In this document: piece by piece, positions 44,626 to 54,253 of the stretch
Layout: each line of letters begins with the position of its first letter
Numbering within the stretch: position 1 is the first letter of the stretch
Assembly (NCBI GenBank): GCA_021234155.1
Contig: JAJEKV010000102.1
Coordinates: 2,354,456 to 2,418,455 of the forward strand
DNA length: 64,000 bases
Source of the DNA: Isoetes taiwanensis
Taxonomy: Eukaryota; Streptophyta; Lycopodiopsida; Isoetales; Isoetaceae
Direction of reading: 5' to 3'
The notes under the pieces: model-generated
Told to the model about the DNA's origin: nothing
Databases searched by the model: none
The model's input: the letters and a program-made list of their open reading frames with translations, nothing else
Program-made: the position numbers and the translations under genes

Positions 44626-46421
44626 TTTAAGAAGAAGCCTTGTTCCAAAAAATCATATTGCCAGGAAGAGACGATATCATAATGAGAACTGTGTCTATTG
44701 CCTTTGCACTATTTCTGTTTGCCCAAATCACTATTTCTGTTTTAGGTATATTCAATGGGGAAAGAACACTAAAATGTTTTATAATTGATGTATCTTCAAA
44801 TCTAACTTCTAAATTATCACATATGGCCTTTGCATATGCCTTTTGCTGGGCTATAGCATCTTCCAAATCTATCCCATCTATCTCCCTGGATATTTCAAAG
44901 CTTCTAAATTCATTTCCATGAATCAAGGACCTTAAAGCTTCCAACCAGCCAGCAGGAGGCCCATAATCTAGGATTATAGCATAACCCTTTGAATCAAGAT
45001 GATATGCGTTCAAATCTGTTTCAGGTACATCAATATAGTACGCCTGAATTGCTAAAATGACAGTTTTCACATGATCATTTATGATGGTTATGTCAATATA
45101 TCGGGCTTGAAACATCTTACTCAAAATCGTTAACCCTCCAAGGATATCAGCTAAAAAGTGCAGCAGATAAATCATTTTGAAATCAGCTAACTTTGAAAAG
45201 ATGGCTAATGATTCTACCTTTGAATACTCTAAAACTGCGGGCAAGTCCTCAAACAATTTACCAATTGCATTATGCCTGCTCAACCATCGCGTGCTTTGAA
45301 TTCCTTCTAACTGCTGCGAGAAATGTTGCATTGACAAGTGTCTCAATCTCTTCTATCCATGGCATTGTAGACTCCTTCGCTGCATCTTGGAGAGCTAAAT
45401 TAGTACGATGAGCAATGCAATGAATATTAGTCATGTAGGGATGAAAACTCTTCAATCTAGCTGCAACATCAGTTCTATATCCTATCATCGTGGATGCTTC
45501 ATCGGATCCAAATCCAATCAACTTGTTCATGTCAAGGCCAGCCTGTTTAAGGTGCTCCACTAAAGCATCAAATAATGTGCTTGCATCAGCCTTGCGAACC
45601 CTTAAAATGGTCAGAAAACTATGTTTTGCTTCGCTGCCATATTCCAAATAACTAACACAAAGAACAAGATGCTGTTGGGTAGCGACATCTGTTGACTCAT
45701 CAACTTGAATTCCAAAGAATGGACTGCTTTTCATCTTTTCTATCAAAGTAGAATGCAAACTCTCACCAATACAAACAACAAAATCATGGCAAGCATGATC
45801 ATTCTGATACAACTGTTTGGTTATTGCTGGACAGCCCACTAAATCAATCAGGTCAATAACATGTTCAAAGTCATTGAACGACCAACTTCTCGCTGCCACA
45901 GTGTAAGCAGCCCTAAATAAATTTTCTATAGCCCCATGGACAGAAGACTGCATTTTTTGGACTGCCACAACAACAGGTTTCTTTGCTTTTGCAGCATTAG
46001 TGCTTTTTTCATCCGCTGCCATATGGGTCTTTGAGGCTGCATGTTCATAAAAACTAGAAGTCCTAAAATTACGACTTCCACGATTTGCAAATGGACTGTT
46101 TCCTGTATATGCAAAATTTTAATAAAAAACCTGAATTCAATAACTATATAAGAAATCAAAATTACCTGCAACAGCAAAAGCTTGACAAATTTTGCAGAAG
46201 ACGGCATCTTTCTCCTTATCATAGTGCATCCACAGCCATGTTTGTAACCACTTATATTGAAATATTGGTTTATCATTTATATCATTTTCACTCTCACTTG
46301 ACTCCTCATTAGGTTCAACATCTGGTTCACCGAATTTAGCTTTCCTTGCCTTCTCGAACATGTCTAGAAAATTACGAAGGCAAGTTGTTTTTCGCTTTCT
46401 TGGTCCCTTGCCCTTCGTCAT

Positions 46422-49150
46422 GGTTTATGGAGCAGACCAGAACAATCAAATACTGAAGTTTCTGCACATACAAAAAAAATATCAGCTCTCAGCTATTTTA
46501 CTGTTTAATAATATGCTGTTTAATGGACACAAAACAGTACTTTTAAGCAGACCAAAAGCAATATAAAGTTAACACAAAATTTAATGGGCAAACTTCAATT
46601 CAGAATCAAATACCTGAGTTCCTGCAGTAGCATGCCTTTTTTAGACCCACAACAATAGTTATGAATGAATACCATTTTCGTTCTTAGCAAGCATGCATTA
46701 ACAGATGAAAATGTAGTGGAAAAATGACACATTTTGCAAGCTGATTCGTGAAACAGCTGAAAGTCTTCCAGAAGATGCGTTTCAGAGTGCTCCCAACTAT
46801 GCATGCTGTTATTATGCATGCAGACAACAGAGTTTCAAGGGAAAATATTTGCCTGCCATATGTCAAATTATTCTCCAGTTTATGATAAGTGGCGCTATGA
46901 TTACAGATTATGCTAATTTAATGAGTTATCACTCAGTTGCAGAAGCCCGAGCCTTCTAAATAGTATACAAGTGCGTAAGACTACATGGGAAAGCAAGATT
47001 AACAGGAAATCCACATGATTTAGGTAAGAAGCCAAGAATATATGTCTGCAAGAACCATGCAGTACGTCCAAAACTACACATGTTACAACAAATGAATGGA
47101 TCCAAGAAACGAAAGAGTAAACTGGCATGCCATGGCTGGAAGCATTTTTTTAATATAGATATATTATCGTTTCTGTTGGTAACTTGTTTCAAAAGCTTAA
47201 GTTTTTCAGGGCCCCCACATACTGCTGTTGTTCAAGATCTGCTTTAAGTAATCAAATGTAGCAGTTAAAAAGTAAAACTACAAGGATATACCTTAATAAA
47301 TCGAAAGAAGTATGTAGACGAACAATGAGATGGATCTGGATAGAGCTACAGGGCCATCATGGAAGAATCTATATAGAAAAAAAGAGTAGATGCCATAATG
47401 CAGAGTTTATTTATAAGCATAAAAAAGGAAAAGAATCAAAGTTAAGCAAAAGCATACCTGATCATTGGATGTCAATCTGCTGATTATCTTGCTGTAGCTC
47501 TGTTGCCAGCGCCATCAACGAAATGAACTGCCACAAATCTTAGCTTGGCCCGCTCCAGCCTCCATGTTTTTCTGCTCTCTATCTCTATTTTTTATTCTAG
47601 TCTAAGTATCCTCCTTCTGTAAGTGCAATGGCTACAAATACAATGGCTAGAATCAAAAGTAGAGATAAAGAGGAGAGGAAATCCCCGCCATTTCGCAGCT
47701 GCCATCCTTAAACCCTTGTTGCCTTGGAAGATGAACAAACAAGATGAAGATCTGAAATCTGCCCTGCCTGCCGACTGCCGAGTTAAAGAGGAGCGGCGGA
47801 TGGGAATGCTGTGTGCTGCGCCAGCCTGCCGCCTTCCTTTCCTTTTCCTTAACCCTAAACTTTAACGTAACCCTAACTAAAACAACAAAGGAAAATAAAA
47901 AAGCACCTTTACCTAACCCTAACAAAACAAGGTGCTGCGCACGGAGGGTTGCCCTCCGGTGGCTCGAGGGTATATTTTCATGTTTCTTGCTATCGTTCAA
48001 TTCACACTCTTGCAATCACAAAGTCATAGCATAGATAGAGTACTTATACAGCACACGGAGAAGGATCTGACAAAAAAAATTGAGACAACTTCGCCCTTGA
48101 TACCAGCACTTCAGGTTATGTTACAAATTTACAAACCAATGAGGCACTTGCAATCTCTAAACCTGATATACAGGAACTTGAAGCCTCAAACTCAAGACTA
48201 TTGAAAATTCTATATTTAATTGAAAATCTGACAAACAAGTGATTTTGCCCTCTCAAGGAATATTTGGTTACAATTTCGAGGAACTTGGTTACTGCTATTT
48301 TCTATTTTCTCCATTTCCAAGAAAATGAAGAGGCTATCAAAGAAGCACGTTTTCTATCATATGCAAAGACATGAATCTTGATTACTCAACTAGTGCGAAT
48401 AAGAAACTATGAAAATGATTACAACACCAAGTATTGCAGTAAAAAATGTGGATTTAGTAACAAGCACGGAATGCCCCAAATTTCTTGTAGACATTGTCCA
48501 TTCTACTCTATCCAGAGTTACCAAGGATACACTAGCTAGCATATGTACCAATGTAACATCCCTTGAATTTGGACAATATAGAAATGGACGAGGACTATCA
48601 ACTTCCACATCCTAATTCATCTCCTTGCAAAGTGGCTGCATTAAAGCATTGACACAACTAGCATAAATACTCCATTATGCATCAAGAATGTGAAATGGAC
48701 ACAATGGAATGATAATTGAGTTTGCAGATAACCGCGACACATTTGTTTCTTGAGGTTGGCTATGGTACCTTTAGTAGTCATGCCCATTAAGGCAATAAAA
48801 ACCATTGAAGAAGTGGAGAGCAATACACAAGGATGTCATTATCAATGCACATCACATGCTACTCTCGAATTGGTTTAAACTATGCCCATTGCACATGCAT
48901 ACCAAGGACCTATGCTTGGATTGAAGATGAAGACAGAGAGGATGCCAAAACCAAACAAATTGTTGGCCCCATAAAGAAATCAAGATACTATGCAAGTCGC
49001 TACATGTGTTTAAAGCTTTGTAAATCATCAAATAAGTCTGAAGTTAGTAAAAAAGGTGTGTTAGTTATAGTACCTCGTATGTTACCGTACCTCCTGAAGT
49101 TGAAGGTTGCCTAAGGGTAACATTAAGGCCATAGCCCGATGCTCTGTTTG
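46422..49150. other. Upstream region of the hAT gene and beyond, no further gene
   Basis: The minus-strand leader of the hAT gene should lie here. Telobox words (AACCCTAA, CCTAACCCTAAC) occur at 47,850-47,925, as in many plant promoters. Frames at 47,653-48,015, 48,409-48,615 and 48,833-49,114 are not recognised. Confidence 0.35.
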
Positions 49151-49154
49151 TCTT

Positions 49155-49332
49155 GCCAGTTAGCCGGTTGAAACGTCCGCGATCCACAATGGAGGTGACC
49201 GCCAGTTTACAGGGAACAATAGGTTTGGAGCAGTTATCGGCATATCCTAGGTATATTCTGCCATATACTTAGAATATGCCGGAAAACCTACATGAGCGAG
49301 GGTTTGCCCCCCTAGGGGCAACCCAAAAACTA
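49155..49332 (+). repeat. 178-bp dispersed repeat with two hairpins, copy A
   Basis: Matches 53,903-54,078 throughout ('gttagccggttgaaacgtcc', 'tttacaggga', 'ggtatattctgccatat', 'gagggtttgcccccctaggg'). It contains a palindrome GGCATAT..CCTAGGTATATTCTG..ATATGCC and a stem GGGTTTGCCCCCCTAGGGGCAACCC. Confidence 0.8.
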
Positions 49333-49433
49333 CTACGCTAGAATGCTTGTTGGCTCCATATACATTTTGTCAATGATGAAACGTTGCTGTTTTGTTGGCT
49401 AATAATATACTTGAAATTTAATGGGTTGAGGTT

Positions 49434-49464
<31 letters not shown>
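49434..49464 (+). repeat. Poly-T tract (about 31 nt)
   Basis: Uninterrupted T run about 100 bp after the 178-bp repeat. It may be the tail of a minus-strand retroposon, but no body was recognised. Confidence 0.7.
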
Positions 49465-49468
<4 letters not shown>

Positions 49469-49726
49469 ATTAGAGACGTAACAGGTTTTCCATGGACTGG
49501 CCCTGGTGGGGGTACAAATGTATACGTTTTCAGCCATTCGAGCTATTTTTTCGGACGCTTGTCCTGCGAATCCATCCTAGTTTTAATTTGCATATTGCGC
49601 AGATGCAAGTTGCCCAGCTTTCTGACAAAAGTACTTTGACAAGACTCCCCAACATTATTGATGGAATCAAAAAGTCACACGATTCTTTCCAATACTTCCA
49701 TAATAGAATACATCCAAATTGAGTTG

Positions 49727-49945
49727 GTTGTTTTACGCTGGGATTGTAGTGTGCGCAGTTCTTTGATGTGGTTAATATACATGAGCCATGATGAAACCTT
49801 TATTGCCCACATTAGATGAGATTTCTTGCAGTACTGTTGTTTTACGCTGGAATTGTAGTATGCAGCTCTTTGACGTGGTTAATATACATGAGCCATGATG
49901 AAACCTTTATTGCCCAAATTACATTCAATTTCTTGCAGTACTTAG
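49727..49945 (+). repeat. Tandem duplication, period about 109 bp
   Basis: 'gttgttttacgctgg' to 'tgatgaaacctttattgccc' and 'atttcttgcagtac' occurs twice, the second copy with small changes. Confidence 0.85.
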
Positions 49946-50045
49946 ACCACATTTCACATCTCATTGCTTCATAGCTTTATTGCTTTTCGGGCAATGGCAC
50001 CAGAAAGCACGTATGCAATTACAAATTGCCAGACCCCGGCTACAT

Positions 50046-50275
50046 ATTTCTTCATAAATGTTCTACAATTGGGTAGAACAAAAAATAGCATAGATTGGTG
50101 TATAGTTCACTTTTGAACTTTTTTTCATGGAACTTCGGTCCTCAAAGAATGAATTGGCTACCAATTTCTTCATAAATGTTCTACAATTGGGTAGAACAAA
50201 AAATAGCATAGATTGGTGTATAGTTCACTTTTGAACTTTTTGTCATGGAACTTCGGTCCTCAAAGAATGAATTGA
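50046..50275 (+). repeat. Recent tandem duplication, period about 120 bp
   Basis: 'tttcttcataaatgttctac' to 'cctcaaagaatgaattgg/a' is repeated with one or two differences. It is the youngest duplication in this part. From 50,280 to 50,770 nothing else was recognised beyond possible AAA+ remnants. Confidence 0.9.
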
Positions 50276-50769
50276 TGATATCTATATACAATTGGATCTT
50301 GGAATGCAATAATACGGATAAAATCTCCAAAGATAAGATCGCTACATGAAGTAATTAAGTTGTTTTTTTGGGTGCCCCTTTCACCATATAGTTCATTCCA
50401 TTCCTTGATTACGCCATTCCAGAACCTTCAGAAGAAAAGCTTGCAGATATCTGCAGTAATATTATTCTTGTTAAGGTACATGCCATACTAATGCAAAGAT
50501 GCCCATAGATGCTGGAACTTAAAAGTTCATTAATACCTGTGATCTTGCTTGTTTTATGTCGTCAATATTGAGCGCTTATAAAGCAACTAAGTTGGTGGCT
50601 ACACCGGCATTTACCGAATCGATCCCTTTTCTTTATCTTGGGCTTCACATCCGAGGAAGACTCTGCGTTTTTGTAATGCTAGCATCATCTTTATTATCCT
50701 TTTGTGAATTTGCCTGTTTAATCACTCAAATAAGTTAATGTAATTAGCAAACAGATAAGTTATTTTAAG

Positions 50770-51910
50770 CAAACAAATGGGTATTCAATACAATACCTCC
50801 TTTTCCTTCTTTAAAAATTCACGGACTGGTAAATATGTTGTTGTCACACCGAGGTTTCCGTGGAAATTGAACATAAAAAAATCATTAGCGAATCTGTTAG
50901 CGGTTCAAGTCAACTTGCGACTACCCTTCGATGATAAGCTGCTTTTCAAAGAAAATTAAAGTCTTGAAAAGGTTCTCCTTTGCTAATATAGTTCGTAATA
51001 TATTCTCCCGATTTTATGTATCCGGCAATCCAATCATGATTCTATGATGAGGTGGTAATGAGACACCAACTCGTATATGATTGATTGGCAGCTATTAAAC
51101 TGTTGTGCATTACCTCCATTCAAATCTTCCAATGATGGCATCATCTAAATCAAAGGGACGATTGGTTGCAGCCAACACAAGTACACGTTCCCCACCTTTG
51201 GTTAGCCGGCCATCCCAATGTGCCATAAATTCATTTTTTTATCTTCATCGCCTCATGTTTCCCTACTCTTGCTCTCTGCCCCTAGCATCTTGTCAACCTA
51301 CACATATCGGATCAATAAGTTCGGGATCTAATCCAACAAAGAACCTTTATAAATAGAAAAAAACAGGCGATACCTCATTAATGAAGATAACGGCCGGTGC
51401 CACTTTGGCTGCAAGAGTAAACAAAGGCCCTCACATTTTTCATCTTCTCCAAACCACTTGAAATGAAATTTCATTTTTAAAGACTTGTCAAAACAATATT
51501 CAGAGAAATGCAAAGTGCCTACCTTAGATGTTATAGATGACATTGAAACATTAATGAAACCGGCACCCGGCTTGGTTAAATGCGGCTTTAGCAATCATCG
51601 TCTTTCCGGTTCGGGGAGGCCCAAACAGCGAGAATTCCCTTGCAAGGTCAGATTCAACGGTTAGTAGCGGATAATCGGTATTTCGATCAAGATGGAAGGT
51701 GGAATATATACCTTCAGGAGACCTCCCTTGCTAAATATATCTGGGCGCATAGAGGATGCATAACAAGCTCTTGCATGGTCTCTTTAACATTGTCAAGAGC
51801 TCCAATGTCTTCAAAGCGACCCCAATTCCTCACCAAATGAATAACTTCGGTCTTATAATGTTTCTCAAATTCATTATCTGGGGTTACCTGTGAATAAAAA
51901 AAATAAAGGA
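50770..51910 (-). pseudogene. Plant AAA+ ATPase (AT1G64110/DAA1-like family), decayed genomic copy
   Basis: Minus-strand exons in order: NEFEKHYKTEVI..RFEDIGALDNVKETMQELVM (about 51,895-51,745); Walker A region LFGPPRTGKT (51,640) with GAGFINVSMSSITSK; KWFGEDEKC and Walker B VIFINEV (51,465-51,375); EFMAHWDG and the sensor-1 block RVLVLAATNRPFDLDDAIIGRF (51,230-51,115); and TTYLPVREFLKKE (about 50,800). Members are ring ATPases of the Msp1/katanin clade. Here Walker A has Arg for Gly, Walker B has Asn for the acidic Asp, and several frames are broken, while exon-intron order is kept. It is therefore a decayed gene copy, not a retrocopy. Confidence 0.85.
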
Positions 51911-52310
51911 AATAAATCATATACTCCTTAGAATGGTAATGATAATGAAATGATGAGTCACCAATTTAATCTACCACAGGTTTTGTCGGTGTAACTGCAA
52001 CAGGTTTTAAATGTAAGATCACAAGCATATAATCTTGGCATTTCATACAATCTGTGTTATAATTATTAACACATTTCTCATATTATAAAATCTTTATTCA
52101 CCACAAACAGAGATAACATTGCAAATTAGCTAAAAAGCATGTAGCAAGTTATGCCACTGTCTTGATCTGCACTGGAGCTATAAATATCTAACATTTCGAT
52201 CTTGGCATCTTACAAAAACACCATGAATCAAGGAAATGATAATTCACACAAGAGCAAGAAATTTCAAACCAACCAATTGAAATTTGAGAAAGGGCGTGCT
52301 TGCTTGAAGA
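51911..52310. other. No recognisable feature
   Basis: AT-rich. It is probably intron or upstream sequence of the AAA+ pseudogene. Confidence 0.35.
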
Positions 52311-52313
52311 TGC

Positions 52314-52753
52314 TCATTCGCTCAAGCAAATCAAATGCCGATGGGACTTATGCTCCTCTTGAAGCTCCTTTTCATAGGACTTACGCTTCTTTTGGAGCTC
52401 CTTTCTATAGAACTCATGGATAAGCTCAATGTGATCATGGATAAGCTCAATCTGCTCATGCAAATGCTGGAGCTCCTCTTGACCGGAGGAGTTGTGGCTA
52501 GGTACCGAGGGGGCTGGGGTAGCAGACTTGGGTTTTGAAGGTCTAGGGGGAGGGGCTCCACTTGTGCTAGCACCTCTACTATCTCCCCTATCCCTGCCCT
52601 TATTGCTGATGTCTCTCCTATCATCATTGGGCTTGTGCCGATTATCATCCAATAGATTGATATACTCACAAGGATATAGACTCCATAGAAGACAAGTCCC
52701 CAATGGCTGCTGGATCGCCATGCTATTTGCATATCACGGCTTGCGGCAGACAT
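52314..52753 (-). other. Low-complexity open frame, possible exon relic
   Basis: A minus frame of 135 codons. It is acidic/basic in the first half (DDRRDISNKGRDRGDSRG), Pro-rich in the middle (SGAPPPRPSKPKSATPAPSVP) and coiled-coil-like at the end (EELQHLHEQIELIHDHIEL, KELQKKRKSYEKELQEEHK). It contains near-repeats of IELIH and KELQ. No family was recognised, and I am not sure it is a gene. Confidence 0.3.
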
Positions 52754-52920
52754 CTCATAGCTTGAAGTAAATGTGCCACAAATGCATCAAGCAATTGCTT
52801 TGTTTAAAGGAGGCGACCCTAAATTTGCATTGTGGATCCGCTTAACATTGTTTTTAAAAAAAAAGATGGAATACTCACAAGGATATAGACTCCACAGAAG
52901 GCAAGTCCCCCAACGCTGCA
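52661..52920 (-). repeat. 52-bp duplicated exon-like segment
   Basis: 52,661-52,712 and 52,869-52,920 share 'atactcacaaggatatagac', 'tcca.agaa' and 'gcaagtccc'. On the minus strand both end in CTTGTGAGTAT, a donor-like site, and one frame reads GLVFYGVYIL or GLAFCGVYIL. It could be a duplicated small exon coding a membrane segment. Confidence 0.6.
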
Positions 52921-52924
52921 GTAA

Positions 52925-53900
52925 AACACGTGTAACTGAAGGTGTAGATAGGATTGTTCATGTGCATTCCGCAACCACAATCACCGGATCTGCGGAATAA
53001 AGAAACACAAAGGTTAGCAAAGAATAAAGACAACAAAATCAAACATTGTCAATCAGTTTGCATTTTCTCTTCCAAATATAAATGAAAGAAAGATTTTAAT
53101 GCCTGGGTGAAGAAAACATGTGCAGTATCATTTGACTTGATGTGTTTGACTTGGATGCATATAACATGGCATTAAATCATACAGTAAACAGAATGTCTTG
53201 TCTTGGTACACTACTTTAGCTGCAAAACTTGCATCTGTATTTTTATCCACTGAGTAGCTTTCACCTGCAACAGACAATTTGACAGAAATAAGAGTAATAA
53301 TAAGGTTAACAAACTCAGCTTAATATCCACGTGAACACTTGTAGACATGTAGTGACAAAGCATTGTTGACGCCTTGTCTTGCTTATATGGTTGACAACTG
53401 CCAAGATCCATATAAGCCTGCCTTTGATCGTCATAATGGCTCTCCTGAGAAGCCATATTGTTCTTGCTACAAGTTCTCACGGTAACAATAACAAACCTCC
53501 ATGCTTTTTGCCAGCTACAGTCTTAAGAAGACAAAAACTTAATATAGGGAAAAAAAGATCAAAATGAACATTTCTTTCTACCTGACCAGAAGTAAGAATT
53601 GTACATTGATTGCATTCATAGCATCTATGTTATATAACGGAAGCAAAAATGTCAGAATGCATGTACTATGAATGTTCTTAGATTCCCGTAATATTCATAT
53701 CACAGGTAGGTTGGACGGTATCTACCACCACCGGCATGGCCACAAACTCAAACATTTCGAATTGGAAAGTGTTTTCATAAAATACTCTGTCAAATGAGAA
53801 GGAGAGTTGGCCCTCTTTCTCATCGGGAGATGCACAGGAGACAAAAATTAGAGAACCCCATGACTCTAAGGGCTGCAGTAACTTCCATAACCTCGGAACT
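52925..53900. other. No recognisable gene
   Basis: A minus frame at 53,211-53,480 contains KLSLLTLLLLLFLSNCLLQ, which is T/A-rich-derived, with no homology seen. Confidence 0.35.
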
Positions 53901-53902
53901 AT

Positions 53903-54078
53903 GGCCAGTTATCCGGTTCAAACGTCGGCGACCCACAACGGAAGTGACCGGCCCATTTACAGGAATGTAAGGTTTTTAGCGATCCAGGGCATATCTTAGG
54001 TATATTCTGGCATATGCTTGGAATATGCCAGAAACCCACATGACCGAGGGTTTGCCCCCCTAGGGGCAACCCAAAAAT
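53903..54078 (+). repeat. 178-bp dispersed repeat with two hairpins, copy B
   Basis: Same orientation and modules as 49,155-49,332, including 'gagggtttgcccccctaggg' at the end. It ends about 175 bp before the second transposase-like copy begins. Confidence 0.8.
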
Positions 54079-54253
54079 TGCCGTTGCTCAAAATTTTTAA
54101 CCGGATATTCGACTATTGCGGGAGACATTAATAATTCCTTAGCTATTTTTTTTTTTCCTTCGGAAGGGTAAAAGAAAGCTAGGGTGTCTTACATTTGGCC
54201 AAATGTAGAGTAAGAGATGTATCACATTTCAAATACATAACCGTTTTTTCAGT

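Larger units (their letters stand above)
44387..46421 (-). pseudogene. hAT transposase with N-terminal TTF-type zinc finger, almost intact
   Basis: Exon 1 46,421-46,166 (MTKGKGPRKRK.., WLQTWLWMHYDKEKDAVFCKICQAF) joins across a 63-bp GT-AG intron to exon 2 from 46,102 (NSPFANRGSRNF..FYEHAASKTHM). Together they form a TTF-type finger (FC..C ... H....H). The RNase H fold follows: Asp in FFGIQVDESTDVATQQHLV, Asp in GFGSDEASTMIGYRTDV, and NIHCIAHRTNLALQ. After a one-base frame change near 45,330 comes QSTRWLSRHNAIGKLFEDL and a helical C-terminus. An in-frame TAA at 44,627 is followed by 79 more open codons. Relatives of the ZNF862/KIAA1586-like hAT group have this layout. No terminal inverted repeats were found. 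It would be inactive unless the frame change is a sequencing error. Confidence 0.85.

Noticed and set aside
47653-48015. 120-codon minus frame upstream of the hAT gene.
   Set aside because: It runs antisense through telobox-containing, promoter-like DNA and has no recognisable domain.
49155-54078. The two 178-bp repeats as LTRs of a retrotransposon.
   Set aside because: They are too short, they carry stems rather than LTR signals, and no gag, RT or integrase lies between them.
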